Shown here: positions 42,019 to 50,059 of the stretch, in pieces | How positions within the stretch are numbered: position 1 is the first letter of the stretch | Layout of the letters: every line of letters starts with the position of its first letter | Assembly: GCA_046269235.1 (NCBI GenBank) | Contig: JBJZOS010000002.1 | Span: 372,001-436,000 of the forward strand | Origin: Soonwooa sp032078105 | GTDB lineage: Bacteria; Bacteroidota; Bacteroidia; Flavobacteriales; Weeksellaceae | DNA: 64,000 nt | Reading direction: 5' to 3' | Translations under genes and position numbers: made by a program | Notes under the pieces: generated by a model | Told to the model about the DNA's origin: nothing | The model's input: only the letters and a program-made list of their open reading frames with translations | The model's database searches: none

Positions 42019-43377
42019 ATGTCTTCTACATTTTCAAAAATTAAAAATATAATAGAACTTCTTCGTCATCTGGACATCGAAAAAATTTCTGAAATTTCTT
42101 CTAAAGTTGACCTTCCAAAATTGGTTAATAATGTTTCTCATTTAAGCGAAAAACAATTAGGCGTGATGATGAAGATGATGGATCCTAATAAAAAAGAAAA
42201 AGTGCTTCCAGAGATTGATGGTGATTTTTACGACGTTAATCATACATTAAGTCCTGAACATCGAGAAATTCAGTTGAAAGTTCGTGCTTTTATGGAACAA
42301 GAAGTAAAACCTTTGGTTAACGATTATTGGCTTCATGACGAATTTCCTTTTCAGTTAATTGATAAATTTAGACAACTCAATATCTGTGGTGTGACTTACG
42401 ATGGTTATGGTTGCCCGAATCTACCATTTTTAATGGAAGGGATTTTAGCAATGGAAATGGCACGTGTTGATGCATATATTGCAACATTTTTTGGTGTTCA
42501 ATCTGGATTGTCAATGGGGTCTATTTATATGTGTGGCTCGGAAGCGCAAAAACAAAAGTGGCTTCCAGCAATGCAAAAATTTGAAAAAATTGGCGCTTTT
42601 GGATTGACAGAGCCCGAAGTGGGTTCTGGTGCTGCAGGAGGATTAATCACGACTTGTAAAAAAGTGGAAGGAGGCTGGATTCTTAATGGTCAAAAAAAAT
42701 GGATTGGCAACGCCACCTTTGCAGATGTTATTATCATTTGGGCACGCGATATCGATAGTGATGAGGTTAAAGGCTTTATTGTTGAAAAAGATAATCATGG
42801 TTTTGCAGTCGAAAAAATCAAAGGAAAAATGGCACTTCGTATTGTACAAAATGGTCTGATAACATTGACAGATTGTTTCATTACCGATGAAAATAAATTG
42901 GAAAACGCTAATTCTTTTAAAGATACAGCTAAAGTTTTGCAAATGACAAGAGCTGGCGTTGCTTGGATGGCTGTTGGCTTATCCCGTGGTGCCTACGAAA
43001 ATGCCCTCGAATATACTCGAAAAAGAAAACAGTTTGGTAAACCGATCGCAAGCTTCCAAATGATACAAGGGCATCTTGTAGAAATGTTGTCAAATCTCAC
43101 AGCAATGCAAACGATGGTTTTCCGACTTTCGGAAATGCAGGATGAAGGAATTTTAAAAGACGAACACGCTTCTCTAGCAAAGGTTTTTTGTACCATGAGA
43201 ATGCGCGATATTGTAAGTCGTTCACGAGAAGTTATGGGCGGCAATGGGATTTTGTTGGAGCATAATGTGGCGCGATTTGTTGCAGATGCCGAGGCGATTT
43301 ATTCTTATGAAGGGACTAAAGAAATTAATTCTTTAATTGTTGGCCGCGCTATTACAGGCTTCAGTTCTTTTGTCTAA
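42019..43377 (+). CDS. Acyl-CoA dehydrogenase, glutaryl-CoA-dehydrogenase-like
   Basis: A 452-residue FAD enzyme. ATG 42019 gives a coherent N-terminus; an in-frame ATG 25 codons earlier adds residues without family character. Features include FGLTEPEVGSGAAGGL (flavin-contacting), WILNGQKKWIGNATFAD, TRAGVAWMAVGLSRGAYENA and RKRKQFGKPIASFQ. Near the end, SYEGTKEINSLIVGRAITG places the catalytic Glu as in glutaryl-CoA dehydrogenase, and this GRAITG ending favours that subgroup. The first 70 residues form an extra helical stretch. Substrate by family only: glutaryl-CoA or another short acyl-CoA. It is followed 9 bp later by msrB. Confidence 0.85.
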   Translation: MSSTFSKIKNIIELLRHLDIEKISEISSKVDLPKLVNNVSHLSEKQLGVMMKMMDPNKKEKVLPEIDGDFYDVNHTLSPEHREIQLKVRAFMEQEVKPLVNDYWLHDEFPFQLIDKFRQLNICGVTYDGYGCPNLPFLMEGILAMEMARVDAYIATFFGVQSGLSMGSIYMCGSEAQKQKWLPAMQKFEKIGAFGLTEPEVGSGAAGGLITTCKKVEGGWILNGQKKWIGNATFADVIIIWARDIDSDEVKGFIVEKDNHGFAVEKIKGKMALRIVQNGLITLTDCFITDENKLENANSFKDTAKVLQMTRAGVAWMAVGLSRGAYENALEYTRKRKQFGKPIASFQMIQGHLVEMLSNLTAMQTMVFRLSEMQDEGILKDEHASLAKVFCTMRMRDIVSRSREVMGGNGILLEHNVARFVADAEAIYSYEGTKEINSLIVGRAITGFSSFV

Positions 43378-43386
43378 ATTTGTAGC

Positions 43387-43899
43387 ATGAAATATATTTT
43401 TTCATTTTTAATTTTTTTAAGTTTGATTAATTGTGGTCAAACACAACAACCTATTAAAACTACCAAAACAATGGAACATCAAGATAATCCTTACTTTTCG
43501 CGAACGGACAGAACGAAATTAAATGTTAGCAACGAGGTGTGGAAGAAAATTCTTCCTGCCGACTTATATGCGGTGGCTAGAGAAGCAGCAACCGAGAGAC
43601 CTTTCACGGGGAAATATAACGATTTCGATGCTATTGGGGACTATTATTGTGCGGTTTGTGGAAATCATCTTTTCCGTTCTACATCAAAATTTGCAAGCTC
43701 TTGCGGATGGCCAAGCTTTTTCGAAGCTGATAAAGAAGGGGTTACTTATAAAAGAGATTCTTCTCACGGCATGGAGCGTATTGAAGTTTTGTGCAAGCGT
43801 TGCGATTCGCATCTGGGACATGTTTTCAATGATGGTCCACCACCAACAGGGACGCGTTATTGCATGAATTCCATAAGTTTGGATTTTGAAAAAGATTAA
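43387..43899 (+). CDS. msrB: Peptide-methionine (R)-S-oxide reductase, lipoprotein form
   Basis: MsrB reduces the R-sulfoxide of methionine in proteins. The 170-residue protein has the catalytic Cys159 in RYCMNS, the resolving Cys106 in SSCGWPSF, and two zinc CxxC pairs (88/91 and 136/139). The N-terminus (MKYIFSFLIFLSLINC) is a lipoprotein signal with Cys16, so it should act in the envelope and repair oxidised exported proteins. The reductant must then be supplied outside the cytoplasm. It starts 9 bp after the acyl-CoA dehydrogenase gene, probably on the same transcript. Confidence 0.95.
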   Translation: MKYIFSFLIFLSLINCGQTQQPIKTTKTMEHQDNPYFSRTDRTKLNVSNEVWKKILPADLYAVAREAATERPFTGKYNDFDAIGDYYCAVCGNHLFRSTSKFASSCGWPSFFEADKEGVTYKRDSSHGMERIEVLCKRCDSHLGHVFNDGPPPTGTRYCMNSISLDFEKD

Positions 43900-43919
43900 G
43901 ACTTAAAGCATAAAAAATA

Positions 43920-43950
43920 AAAGGCTGCTTCATATTGGAGCAGCCTTTCT
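43920..43950. terminator. Bidirectional terminator between msrB and the metal receptor operon
   Basis: AAAGGCTGCT pairs perfectly with AGCAGCCTTT across a 9-nt loop. On the minus strand the tail is TATTTTTTATG, better than the plus-strand tail, so it mainly serves the receptor operon ending at 43985. Confidence 0.83.
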
Positions 43951-43984
43951 AATTTTAAATCGGTTGAGTATTTATTTAAAAATA

Positions 43985-46384
43985 TTAAAACTTAAAATCT
44001 ACACCAACATACATGTTGATTCCCATGATTGGCGCATAGACCATTCCACCATCAAAGTTGTTGCCGAAAGGATTTTGAGCATCAAGAATAGCATTGTGTT
44101 GTTTGTAGTTGGTTAAGTTTTCGCCACCCAAATACACTCTGATTTTATCCGTGAAATTTTTAGAAACCTGTGCATTAAGTGTTGTGTAAGGCTTTGAATA
44201 ATTTCCTAAATGTCCAGCCGCCGCATTTTGTCCCATATTAGGAAGACGTTGTTCGCCGATCCAATTAAGTGTTGCGTCAAAATTCCAGAAACCACCTTTT
44301 TCGGACTTGTTGGTGGCGTAGGCTGCGTTAAAGAAAGCTCTATGTTTCGCCATGAAAGGCACTTTTTTCAATCCACTGATGTAATCTGTTGCCACATCAT
44401 AATACTTATAAGCCAGACGGAAATCGAGATTTTTCGCAGCATTGATGTCCCATTGCGTTTGGAAACTTGTTGCAAATGATTTTCCTTCAAGGTTATAGAA
44501 TAAAATTTTGTGCGCCGACTGGTCAAGGTCAACAACAACTTGATCTTGGAAATCTGTGCGGAAAACGTCAGCAACAATACTATTTTTTCTACTAAATAAT
44601 TTAAATTCTTGCTGTAAGCTAATGCCATAATTCCAAGCGATCTCAGGTTTTAGCCCATAAATTTTTCCGCCGTTGTTAATGATTTCAATTTGACGGTTTG
44701 ATGCGAAATATTGTTGGTTTTCTGCAAAAATATTCGCTGTTCGGAAACCTTTTCCACCAGATAATCTCAAGATTGTTTGCGGTGTGATGTCATATTTAAA
44801 ATTAAGTCTCGGCGTAAATTGTGTCCCAGCCAAATTATGGAAATCTACTCTAGCGCCGGCAACCAAAATATATTTAGCGCCTGTCAAAGTATATTCCGCG
44901 AAAAGTCCGGGTACGGTCTCTTGACGTTCGATGTTTTGGTTTAAATAATCTTCGTTGTAATTGTCCAATAAGAAGCTCGCACCAACTTTGTATTTGTGGT
45001 TAGTATTTCCGATGATACTTTCAAAAATTAAATTGGAATAAAAGGTCGACTGTTTTCCAAAATAATTTCTAAATCCGAAAAAGCTATCTTGTTGATGGTA
45101 GGTAAACTGATTCATCCAGCCCAGACTTTGGTAAGGTTTTCCTTTAAAAACATAACCTGTTTTGTTCCAAATTTGAAATCTAGAAATGTCAATTCCGACA
45201 CCATAGATATCTTGTTCTTTTTGAGAAAGTCTTTTGTTATAGCCAATTTGTCCTGCAGTTCTTTGATCTTGTAAAAAGTTAACACCGAAGTGTGATCCCA
45301 AACCAGAGTGGTCAAGGTCATTATAATTTAGTAAATAAGTAAGGTTAAGTTGGGTGCCTTTTGGACGGTCCAGAAATCCATCTTTATTCATATCCGTGCT
45401 GCCTAAAGTCGCATTGCCGTGTAGTAAAATACTTTGTGTCCAATGGTCAGACAATGCCGATGTGTGTGTAATATTGGCTTCTGTTCTTCCTTCAAAATCT
45501 GCAAAAAGATTGATTTCTGTCGACGATTTTTCGTTGTGAGATTTTAGAAGTTCGGTGTTAATTTGTCCCGTAATACTTTCGTAACCGTTAACAACTGTGC
45601 TTCCTCCTTTTGTCAATTGTATACCGCCAATCCATTTCCCAGGAATGAAATTTAGTCCATAAGCGGACGCCAAACCTCGAATTTCGGGAAGGAGTTCCTT
45701 AGTAAGGCTCGTGTATTTTTGGTCGAGACCTAACATTTTAAGCTGTTTGGTTCCTGTAACGGCATTGCTAAAAGAAACGTCAACGGTCGCATTGGTTTCA
45801 AAACTTTCGGAAAGATTACAACAAGCCGCTTTTAATAATTCTTTAGAGTCGATATTAAATGTCAAACCAACTTCTTTTTTGCTAAGTGCTGTCGCTGCTT
45901 TAATTTTTGTAAGCGTTACGCCATCAATTTGGTTGGCTTCTTTGTCATGTCCATGTCCAGCGTGCTCATCTTCAGTTTTAGATGCTTGCTTTGGAGTTTC
46001 TTCCTCTTCATCCATGTGAACAAGTGGATTTTTTTCACCCCATTTGAAGTTACGATCGTAAAGACAACATTTCGGAAGTTTGTCATAGACTTTGGTTTCC
46101 GACGTGTATTTTTCGTTGTCGTGGCCGACATCTGCAATATGCTTTAATATTTTGTCTGACGAGGTTCTTGTGGCATCGTAAGTGATGTGTATTTTTTGTT
46201 CGTTGGCATCCCAATTTACAGAAGAAGTTCCCATGTCTTTGGCGGCCTTTTCGATACGCATTTTACAAGAGATGCAATTTCCTCGTACATAAAAAGATTC
46301 TGTTTTCAGAGTTTCTTGTGCCCAAATTGATATACTACATAGCAGCATAACAAAAGTGAGAACACTTTTATTTAAAAATTTCAT
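43985..46384 (-). CDS. TonB-dependent receptor with N-terminal HMA domain and metal-binding motifs
   Basis: A 799-residue outer-membrane receptor. After a signal peptide (to about 22) comes a heavy-metal-associated fold with CISC (Cys37, Cys40), then ADVGHDN (84-90) and a vicinal pair in KCCLYDR (Cys106-107). An acidic/His stretch EDEHAGHGHD (about 139-148) follows. The plug starts near 155 and carries another vicinal pair (AACCNLSESF, about 186-195). The barrel ends in MYVGVDFKF. The motifs point to copper, zinc or a similar soft metal. It is last in a three-gene leftward operon with two other Cys-rich proteins. The metal itself is not proven. Confidence 0.9.
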   Translation of the reverse strand: MKFLNKSVLTFVMLLCSISIWAQETLKTESFYVRGNCISCKMRIEKAAKDMGTSSVNWDANEQKIHITYDATRTSSDKILKHIADVGHDNEKYTSETKVYDKLPKCCLYDRNFKWGEKNPLVHMDEEEETPKQASKTEDEHAGHGHDKEANQIDGVTLTKIKAATALSKKEVGLTFNIDSKELLKAACCNLSESFETNATVDVSFSNAVTGTKQLKMLGLDQKYTSLTKELLPEIRGLASAYGLNFIPGKWIGGIQLTKGGSTVVNGYESITGQINTELLKSHNEKSSTEINLFADFEGRTEANITHTSALSDHWTQSILLHGNATLGSTDMNKDGFLDRPKGTQLNLTYLLNYNDLDHSGLGSHFGVNFLQDQRTAGQIGYNKRLSQKEQDIYGVGIDISRFQIWNKTGYVFKGKPYQSLGWMNQFTYHQQDSFFGFRNYFGKQSTFYSNLIFESIIGNTNHKYKVGASFLLDNYNEDYLNQNIERQETVPGLFAEYTLTGAKYILVAGARVDFHNLAGTQFTPRLNFKYDITPQTILRLSGGKGFRTANIFAENQQYFASNRQIEIINNGGKIYGLKPEIAWNYGISLQQEFKLFSRKNSIVADVFRTDFQDQVVVDLDQSAHKILFYNLEGKSFATSFQTQWDINAAKNLDFRLAYKYYDVATDYISGLKKVPFMAKHRAFFNAAYATNKSEKGGFWNFDATLNWIGEQRLPNMGQNAAAGHLGNYSKPYTTLNAQVSKNFTDKIRVYLGGENLTNYKQHNAILDAQNPFGNNFDGGMVYAPIMGINMYVGVDFKF

Positions 46385-46402
46385 TTGAAAAAGACTAGAA
46401 GG

Positions 46403-46795
46403 TTATTTTAATTTACAAACTTTGTTAGGATCACAATCCGCAGAGATTTTTGAAGAATTGTCGGGACGCTTGTACTGACAACATTCTTCTAACGAAGAAT
46501 AATTTTTGTTAGCAGCACGGAAAGATTGGTTGTCGTATCCTGCATCAGCAACGTTTCTCAAAACAGTAGTGGCAGAAGCTTTGGCCGTTTTGTAAGTAAC
46601 TGTTAAGACTTTTGACTTTTTGTCCCAGGTTGCAGTTTCAACATTTTTATCCGCTTTGGCTGCCGTTTCGATGTTGTCTTTACACATGCCACAATTACCT
46701 TCTACATGATAAGTTTCGGTTCTGGATTGCGCTGACAAGTTTGATAATAAAAATATAGGTAGGAATAAAATTCCAGATTTAATAATAGATTTCAT
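46403..46795 (-). CDS. Periplasmic heavy-metal-associated (HMA/MerP-like) protein
   Basis: A 130-residue exported protein with signal peptide MKSIIKSGILFLPIFLLSNL. The HMA domain has the metal site CGMC (Cys35, Cys38). ADAGYDN (83-89) and ECCQYKR (vicinal Cys105-106) lie at almost the same spacing as in the receptor encoded 18 bp downstream, so the two domains are probably paralogous. The C-terminus has two more Cys (CDPNKVCKLK). It likely binds Cu(I) or another soft metal in the periplasm and may pass it to or from the receptor's N-terminal domain. Metal and direction are inferred. Confidence 0.88.
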   Translation of the reverse strand: MKSIIKSGILFLPIFLLSNLSAQSRTETYHVEGNCGMCKDNIETAAKADKNVETATWDKKSKVLTVTYKTAKASATTVLRNVADAGYDNQSFRAANKNYSSLEECCQYKRPDNSSKISADCDPNKVCKLK

Positions 46796-46860
46796 TTTTA
46801 AAATAATTTAATTGATAATAAAATTAGCTCGAAAAATATTTCAAGCTTGTGATAATACAA

Positions 46861-47241
46861 TTAAGCTATTTTGGGCGGTTGCCAAATATTGAAGAAATTA
46901 TTATTAATGAAATTAAAAGAATATCCAGAAATTTTTTGAGCCTTAAAAACTTTCGCAAGACTATTCTTTGCGTTAAAATCTGTTAAAAATAACGGCATAT
47001 AGCAGCTATGACAAGTGTGACATTGCTGACAATGGTCTTGGCAAGAGTTTTTGGAGTTGTCCGATTTAGAATCTGTATGACAAGCGTCTTTCTCTTCAGA
47101 ATGTTTAGTACAACAATCATCAGAGCTGGTTGTCATTTCGCAACAAGTGTCATCAGCAATAGAAAGTTCGATAACCTGCATGGGGAAAACCAAACTTCCC
47201 AAACAGAACAGACTAACGAAAAATAATAACTTTCTGAACAT
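46861..47241 (-). CDS. Cys/His-rich small exported protein (HYC_CC_PP-like)
   Basis: A 126-residue protein with one N-terminal hydrophobic segment (about 4-28), then a strikingly Cys-rich region: TCCEM, DDCCTKH, ACHTDS, and CQDHCQQCHTCHSCYMP (about 79-95). It ends in IWQPPKIA. The vicinal CC, CY and terminal PP features recall the HYC_CC_PP family name used in databases. Lipid modification is not evident. It is the first gene of the metal operon (HMA protein 65 bp downstream, then receptor), with a -7 box at 47261-47268. A role in metal sensing or sequestration is an inference from composition and context. Confidence 0.82.
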   Translation of the reverse strand: MFRKLLFFVSLFCLGSLVFPMQVIELSIADDTCCEMTTSSDDCCTKHSEEKDACHTDSKSDNSKNSCQDHCQQCHTCHSCYMPLFLTDFNAKNSLAKVFKAQKISGYSFNFINNNFFNIWQPPKIA

Positions 47242-47260
47242 TTATTTTAACAAATCATTG

Positions 47261-47268
47261 CAAAACTA
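47261..47268 (-). promoter_or_regulatory. -7 box (TAGTTTTG) for the metal receptor operon
   Basis: On the minus strand TAGTTTTG fits TAnnTTTG, 19 bp before the ATG of the first gene. A divergent gene has its own box at 47364-47371. Confidence 0.52.
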
Positions 47269-47363
47269 CAAAAAATATAATAAATGAAAATTCGTTTAAG
47301 TTAAAAATTATTAAAGTTTAGTTAAACTTCGTGATGTATAATCCTTTGATAATCTTATAATTG

Positions 47364-47371
47364 TAATTTTG
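47364..47371 (+). promoter_or_regulatory. -7 box (TAATTTTG) for the L,D-transpeptidase-like gene
   Basis: TAATTTTG fits TAnnTTTG, 22 bp before the ATG at 47394. TTTG at 47345-47348 is nearer than the usual -33 distance. Confidence 0.52.
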
Positions 47372-47393
47372 CCCTCGCAAATGTAAAGTATAT

Positions 47394-48179
47394 ATGAAGA
47401 GACTCCCAATTTTTCTTTGTTCGGTATTTTTGCTAGGAACATCTTTTTATCCTAGTACAAAAATCAAAATAACTTCAACAACGACCAAAGAAAGTGACAA
47501 GACTGTTGTGGCTGAAAAAAGCAAAGAGGAAAACAAAACAACATCAGCAGAGACGATCTACAATTCGATTTCTTTTGAAGGTAATGATGTTTTAAATTTT
47601 GATGTTTTTAATAAAGCTTATTTAGGGTTTCAAAATTTAAAAAAATCAGGCGCTCTTAACCGAGATGCGAGATTGTTAAGTGTCTGCGATTTTAGCCTTT
47701 CGTCTAACAAAAAAAGACTTTGGGTTATTGATGTAGAAACGAAAACCGTGCTTTTTAACTCATTGGTTGCACATGGTAAAGGGACGGGTGAAGAATTCGC
47801 TTCTAACTTTTCCAACACAGAAAATTCTCACCAATCTAGTCTAGGATTTTATGTCACAGAAACAACCTACAATGGTGACAATGGCTATTCTCTACGATTA
47901 GTTGGGATGGATAAAGGTTACAATGATGCCGCTATGAAGCGCGCTATTGTAATGCATGGCGCCGATTATGTAAGTGAAGATTTTATAAAATCCGAAAAGA
48001 GATTGGGTAGAAGTTGGGGTTGTCCAGCTGTGCCAAGAGCTTTGGCAGCACCAATTATTGATAGAATTAAAGATAGGACTTGTCTGTTTATCTATTATCC
48101 AGATCAAAATTATCTGTCACAATCCGAGTGGTTGAAAGTGGCAGAACCTTTGTCAAACGAGGTTCTTGCAAAGCAATAG
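47394..48179 (+). CDS. Murein L,D-transpeptidase catalytic domain family protein
   Basis: A 261-residue exported protein. A hydrophobic N-terminus (about 4-18) is followed by a Lys/Thr/Glu linker to about 55. The catalytic domain follows, with RLWVIDVETKTVLFNSLVAHG, IVMHGADYV (His188) and GRSWGCPAVPR (Cys210), the YkuD-like HG and SxGC signature. It probably cross-links or edits peptidoglycan through L,D-bonds, or attaches proteins to it. The sequence resembles the YkuD_2 type (PF13645 from memory) rather than classic YkuD. It is transcribed alone and ends at the 48195-48232 hairpin. Confidence 0.9.
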   Translation: MKRLPIFLCSVFLLGTSFYPSTKIKITSTTTKESDKTVVAEKSKEENKTTSAETIYNSISFEGNDVLNFDVFNKAYLGFQNLKKSGALNRDARLLSVCDFSLSSNKKRLWVIDVETKTVLFNSLVAHGKGTGEEFASNFSNTENSHQSSLGFYVTETTYNGDNGYSLRLVGMDKGYNDAAMKRAIVMHGADYVSEDFIKSEKRLGRSWGCPAVPRALAAPIIDRIKDRTCLFIYYPDQNYLSQSEWLKVAEPLSNEVLAKQ

Positions 48180-48194
48180 ATTAAATAATAATTG

Positions 48195-48232
48195 AAAGGA
48201 AGCCATCATGATTTGATGGCTTCCTTTATTGT
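48195..48232. terminator. Bidirectional terminator inside the SH3 gene 3' end
   Basis: AAAGGAAGCCATCA pairs perfectly with TGATGGCTTCCTTT across a 5-nt loop. The right arm encodes the last codons of the leftward gene ending at 48206, so the terminator overlaps coding sequence. Confidence 0.83.
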
Positions 48233-49081
48233 TTTAATATTTTTAAAATCTTGACCGTCCCACTGATAAAGGCTTTTTATCCTTTCGCCAGTCATAACTT
48301 CGTTATCATCAGCTTGTGCTTTTTCTAAAATATAATAGAACTGATTGTTAAGTTTGTTTTCAGAAGTTGGTAACTCTATCCTTTCGGAATGGTAGAAAAC
48401 GCCGCCGTCGCCAACACTTTCAGTTTTCGGTAACAAAATCAAATTATCTTTAGTCACAAAAATCGTCTGTTCGTAAGTTGGAATTCCACAAGCTTCTCCC
48501 GAAACCATAGTGTTAATGGTATAATCAATATTTTTCAATCGAATAGCTTTTTCGACAGTTAGAGAATGTGCAGAAAGATTTTCTGTGGTTCCGGCATCAA
48601 AATTCTTTTCTGAAACCAAACTTTCATTTTTAAAATATTTGATACCGCCAACAAGACCTTTGTAACTAATGTTATCGAGATTAATTTTTGTTTCCGTTGA
48701 AGGAATACCAAACAGAATGTCAACACCGTCTTTTGAAAACTGAGAAATTGCAAGATTACCACTCCAGACAAAACCAGTTTTGTTATCGTATGCAACGCGT
48801 AGCCAATTTGCTGCTCGTTCGCCAAGTTGGGTGACAGCGCCCGTCACTTCTATAATTTTTAAACTTTTGTTTTGCGAAACACTGTCGACAACTTTTGATG
48901 TCAAAGTTGGAAGCTCACGGATTTTGGTTTGGTCAACATAGACTTTAATCATTTCATTTTTTTGATGATTGAAAACCGAATTCACCTGCAAGCCATCGTC
49001 GACATAAGCGTAAGCGACGTCGCTTTGTGCGTTGACAAATCCGACTGTAAATAAAAGACTAAATATTAAATAGCGTAACAT
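48206..49081 (-). CDS. Exported SH3-domain protein
   Basis: A 291-residue protein with signal peptide MLRYLIFSLLFTVGFVNAQ. Residues about 45-110 match a bacterial SH3 fold (VYVDQTKIRELPTLTSKVVD then LRVAYDNKTGFVWSGNL), a module that often binds cell-wall peptides. The remaining 180 residues are beta-rich and hold no motif I know; two Cys (about 197 and 200s) lie in GEACGIPTY. Its 3' end faces the L,D-transpeptidase gene, which suits a cell-wall role only by proximity. Function unknown. Confidence 0.8.
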   Translation of the reverse strand: MLRYLIFSLLFTVGFVNAQSDVAYAYVDDGLQVNSVFNHQKNEMIKVYVDQTKIRELPTLTSKVVDSVSQNKSLKIIEVTGAVTQLGERAANWLRVAYDNKTGFVWSGNLAISQFSKDGVDILFGIPSTETKINLDNISYKGLVGGIKYFKNESLVSEKNFDAGTTENLSAHSLTVEKAIRLKNIDYTINTMVSGEACGIPTYEQTIFVTKDNLILLPKTESVGDGGVFYHSERIELPTSENKLNNQFYYILEKAQADDNEVMTGERIKSLYQWDGQDFKNIKTIKEAIKS

Positions 49082-49093
49082 AAATAGATTATT

Positions 49094-49124
49094 GATAAAA
49101 AAGCCTGCAATTGGCAGGCTTTAT
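49094..49124 (-). terminator. Hairpin terminator after the tiny lipoprotein ORF
   Basis: On the minus strand AAAGCCTGC pairs with GCAGGCTTT and is followed by TTTTATC. It lies directly after the stop of the ORF at 49129-49281 and before the SH3 gene start, so it would end a transcript from that ORF. Confidence 0.78.
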
Positions 49125-49128
49125 ATTG

Positions 49129-49281
49129 TTAAATAAGCGGCTCTCCAACAGGTGTTGCGCTGTCAACTTGTGCAACTTCGGCTGATGTGCTATCTATTGT
49201 AGGAGAAATTTTATCATCCTTCCCGCATGATATAGCCGAAACGCAGGTTATTGCTAGACTTAAAATTTGAGATTTCGAAAT
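49129..49281 (-). CDS. Small lipoprotein ORF without an ATG start (possibly start-lost)
   Basis: A 50-residue frame on the minus strand: SKSQILSLAITCVSAISC then GKDDKISPTIDS ... ATPVGEPLI. It has a short hydrophobic signal, a lipobox-like AISC and then GKDD, the pattern for surface-exposed Bacteroidota lipoproteins. The first codon after an in-frame TAA is ATT (49279-49281); no ATG, GTG or TTG is available. ATT is a rare start. Alternatively the ancestral ATG AAA ATT lost two bases upstream. A TATCTTTG box lies at 49293-49300 and a terminator follows, so a transcription unit of its own is likely. Confidence 0.5.
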   Translation of the reverse strand: MSKSQILSLAITCVSAISCGKDDKISPTIDSTSAEVAQVDSATPVGEPLI

Positions 49282-49292
49282 TTATACTTTCT

Positions 49293-49300
49293 CAAAGATA
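49293..49300 (-). promoter_or_regulatory. -7 box (TATCTTTG) before the tiny lipoprotein ORF
   Basis: On the minus strand TATCTTTG fits TAnnTTTG, 11 bp before the ATT codon at 49281. It lies just after the end of the response-regulator gene. Transcription would start a few bases before that codon. Confidence 0.5.
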
Positions 49301-49307
49301 TAAGGAA

Positions 49308-49994
49308 TTAGTTTTTTACTAATAGTCGGAAGCCTTCGCCATGTACGTTGATAATTTCTAAACCTTCGTCATCTTTAAGAAGTTTTCTCAGTTTGGCAAT
49401 ATATACGTCCATACTTCTTGCTGTAAAATAATTTTCTTTTTTCCAGATTTTTCTAAGAGCTAAGTCTCTTGGCATGAAGTCATTACGGTGCAGGCAAAGT
49501 AGCTTAAGAAGTTCGTTCTCTTTTGGAGAAAGCTTGTACTCTTTTTCGCCAACACGCAGTTGTCTTAGCATAGAATCGAAGAAAATATCACTAATCTTGA
49601 ACTGTTCCTGATCTTCGTTTTCTAGCACCGCACTTCTTTGCAGAATGGCTTTAATCTTATAAAGAAGAAGCTCTGTGTCGAATGGTTTTGTGATATAATC
49701 GTCAGCACCAATTTGATAACCCTTCAAAATATCTTCTCTCATGTTACGAGCAGTTAAGAAAATAATCGGTGTATTTTTGTCAATTTTTTTAACGTCTTCC
49801 GCAAGGCTAAAACCATCTTTTTTCGGCATCATTACATCGAAAATACAGATGTCGAACTCTTTTTCTGTGAATTCTTTAAGCCCCATTTCTCCGTCTGTCG
49901 CCAAAGTAACATCAAAGTTATTGATGCTGAGGTAATCTTTAAGAACCGCACCAAAACTTTGATCGTCTTCTACTAATAATATTCTGTTGCTCAT
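49308..49994 (-). CDS. OmpR-family response regulator
   Basis: A 228-residue two-component regulator. The receiver domain has acidic residues Asp10-Asp11, the phospho-acceptor Asp53 in DICIFDVMMPKKDG, Thr in FLTARN and Lys in DYITKPFDTE. A winged-helix DNA-binding domain (about 130-228) follows, with LSPKENELLKLLCLHR and FTARSMDVYIAKLRKLLKDD, as in OmpR/PhoB. It is the downstream partner of the histidine kinase ending at 50060 (65-bp gap). RprY-like by general resemblance; its targets are not evident. Confidence 0.94.
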   Translation of the reverse strand: MSNRILLVEDDQSFGAVLKDYLSINNFDVTLATDGEMGLKEFTEKEFDICIFDVMMPKKDGFSLAEDVKKIDKNTPIIFLTARNMREDILKGYQIGADDYITKPFDTELLLYKIKAILQRSAVLENEDQEQFKISDIFFDSMLRQLRVGEKEYKLSPKENELLKLLCLHRNDFMPRDLALRKIWKKENYFTARSMDVYIAKLRKLLKDDEGLEIINVHGEGFRLLVKN

Positions 49995-50059
49995 AACCTT
50001 AATATTTTAATTGGTTAATCGGAATTATTCCTAATTTATTTAATTGTTTGATTTGTATT

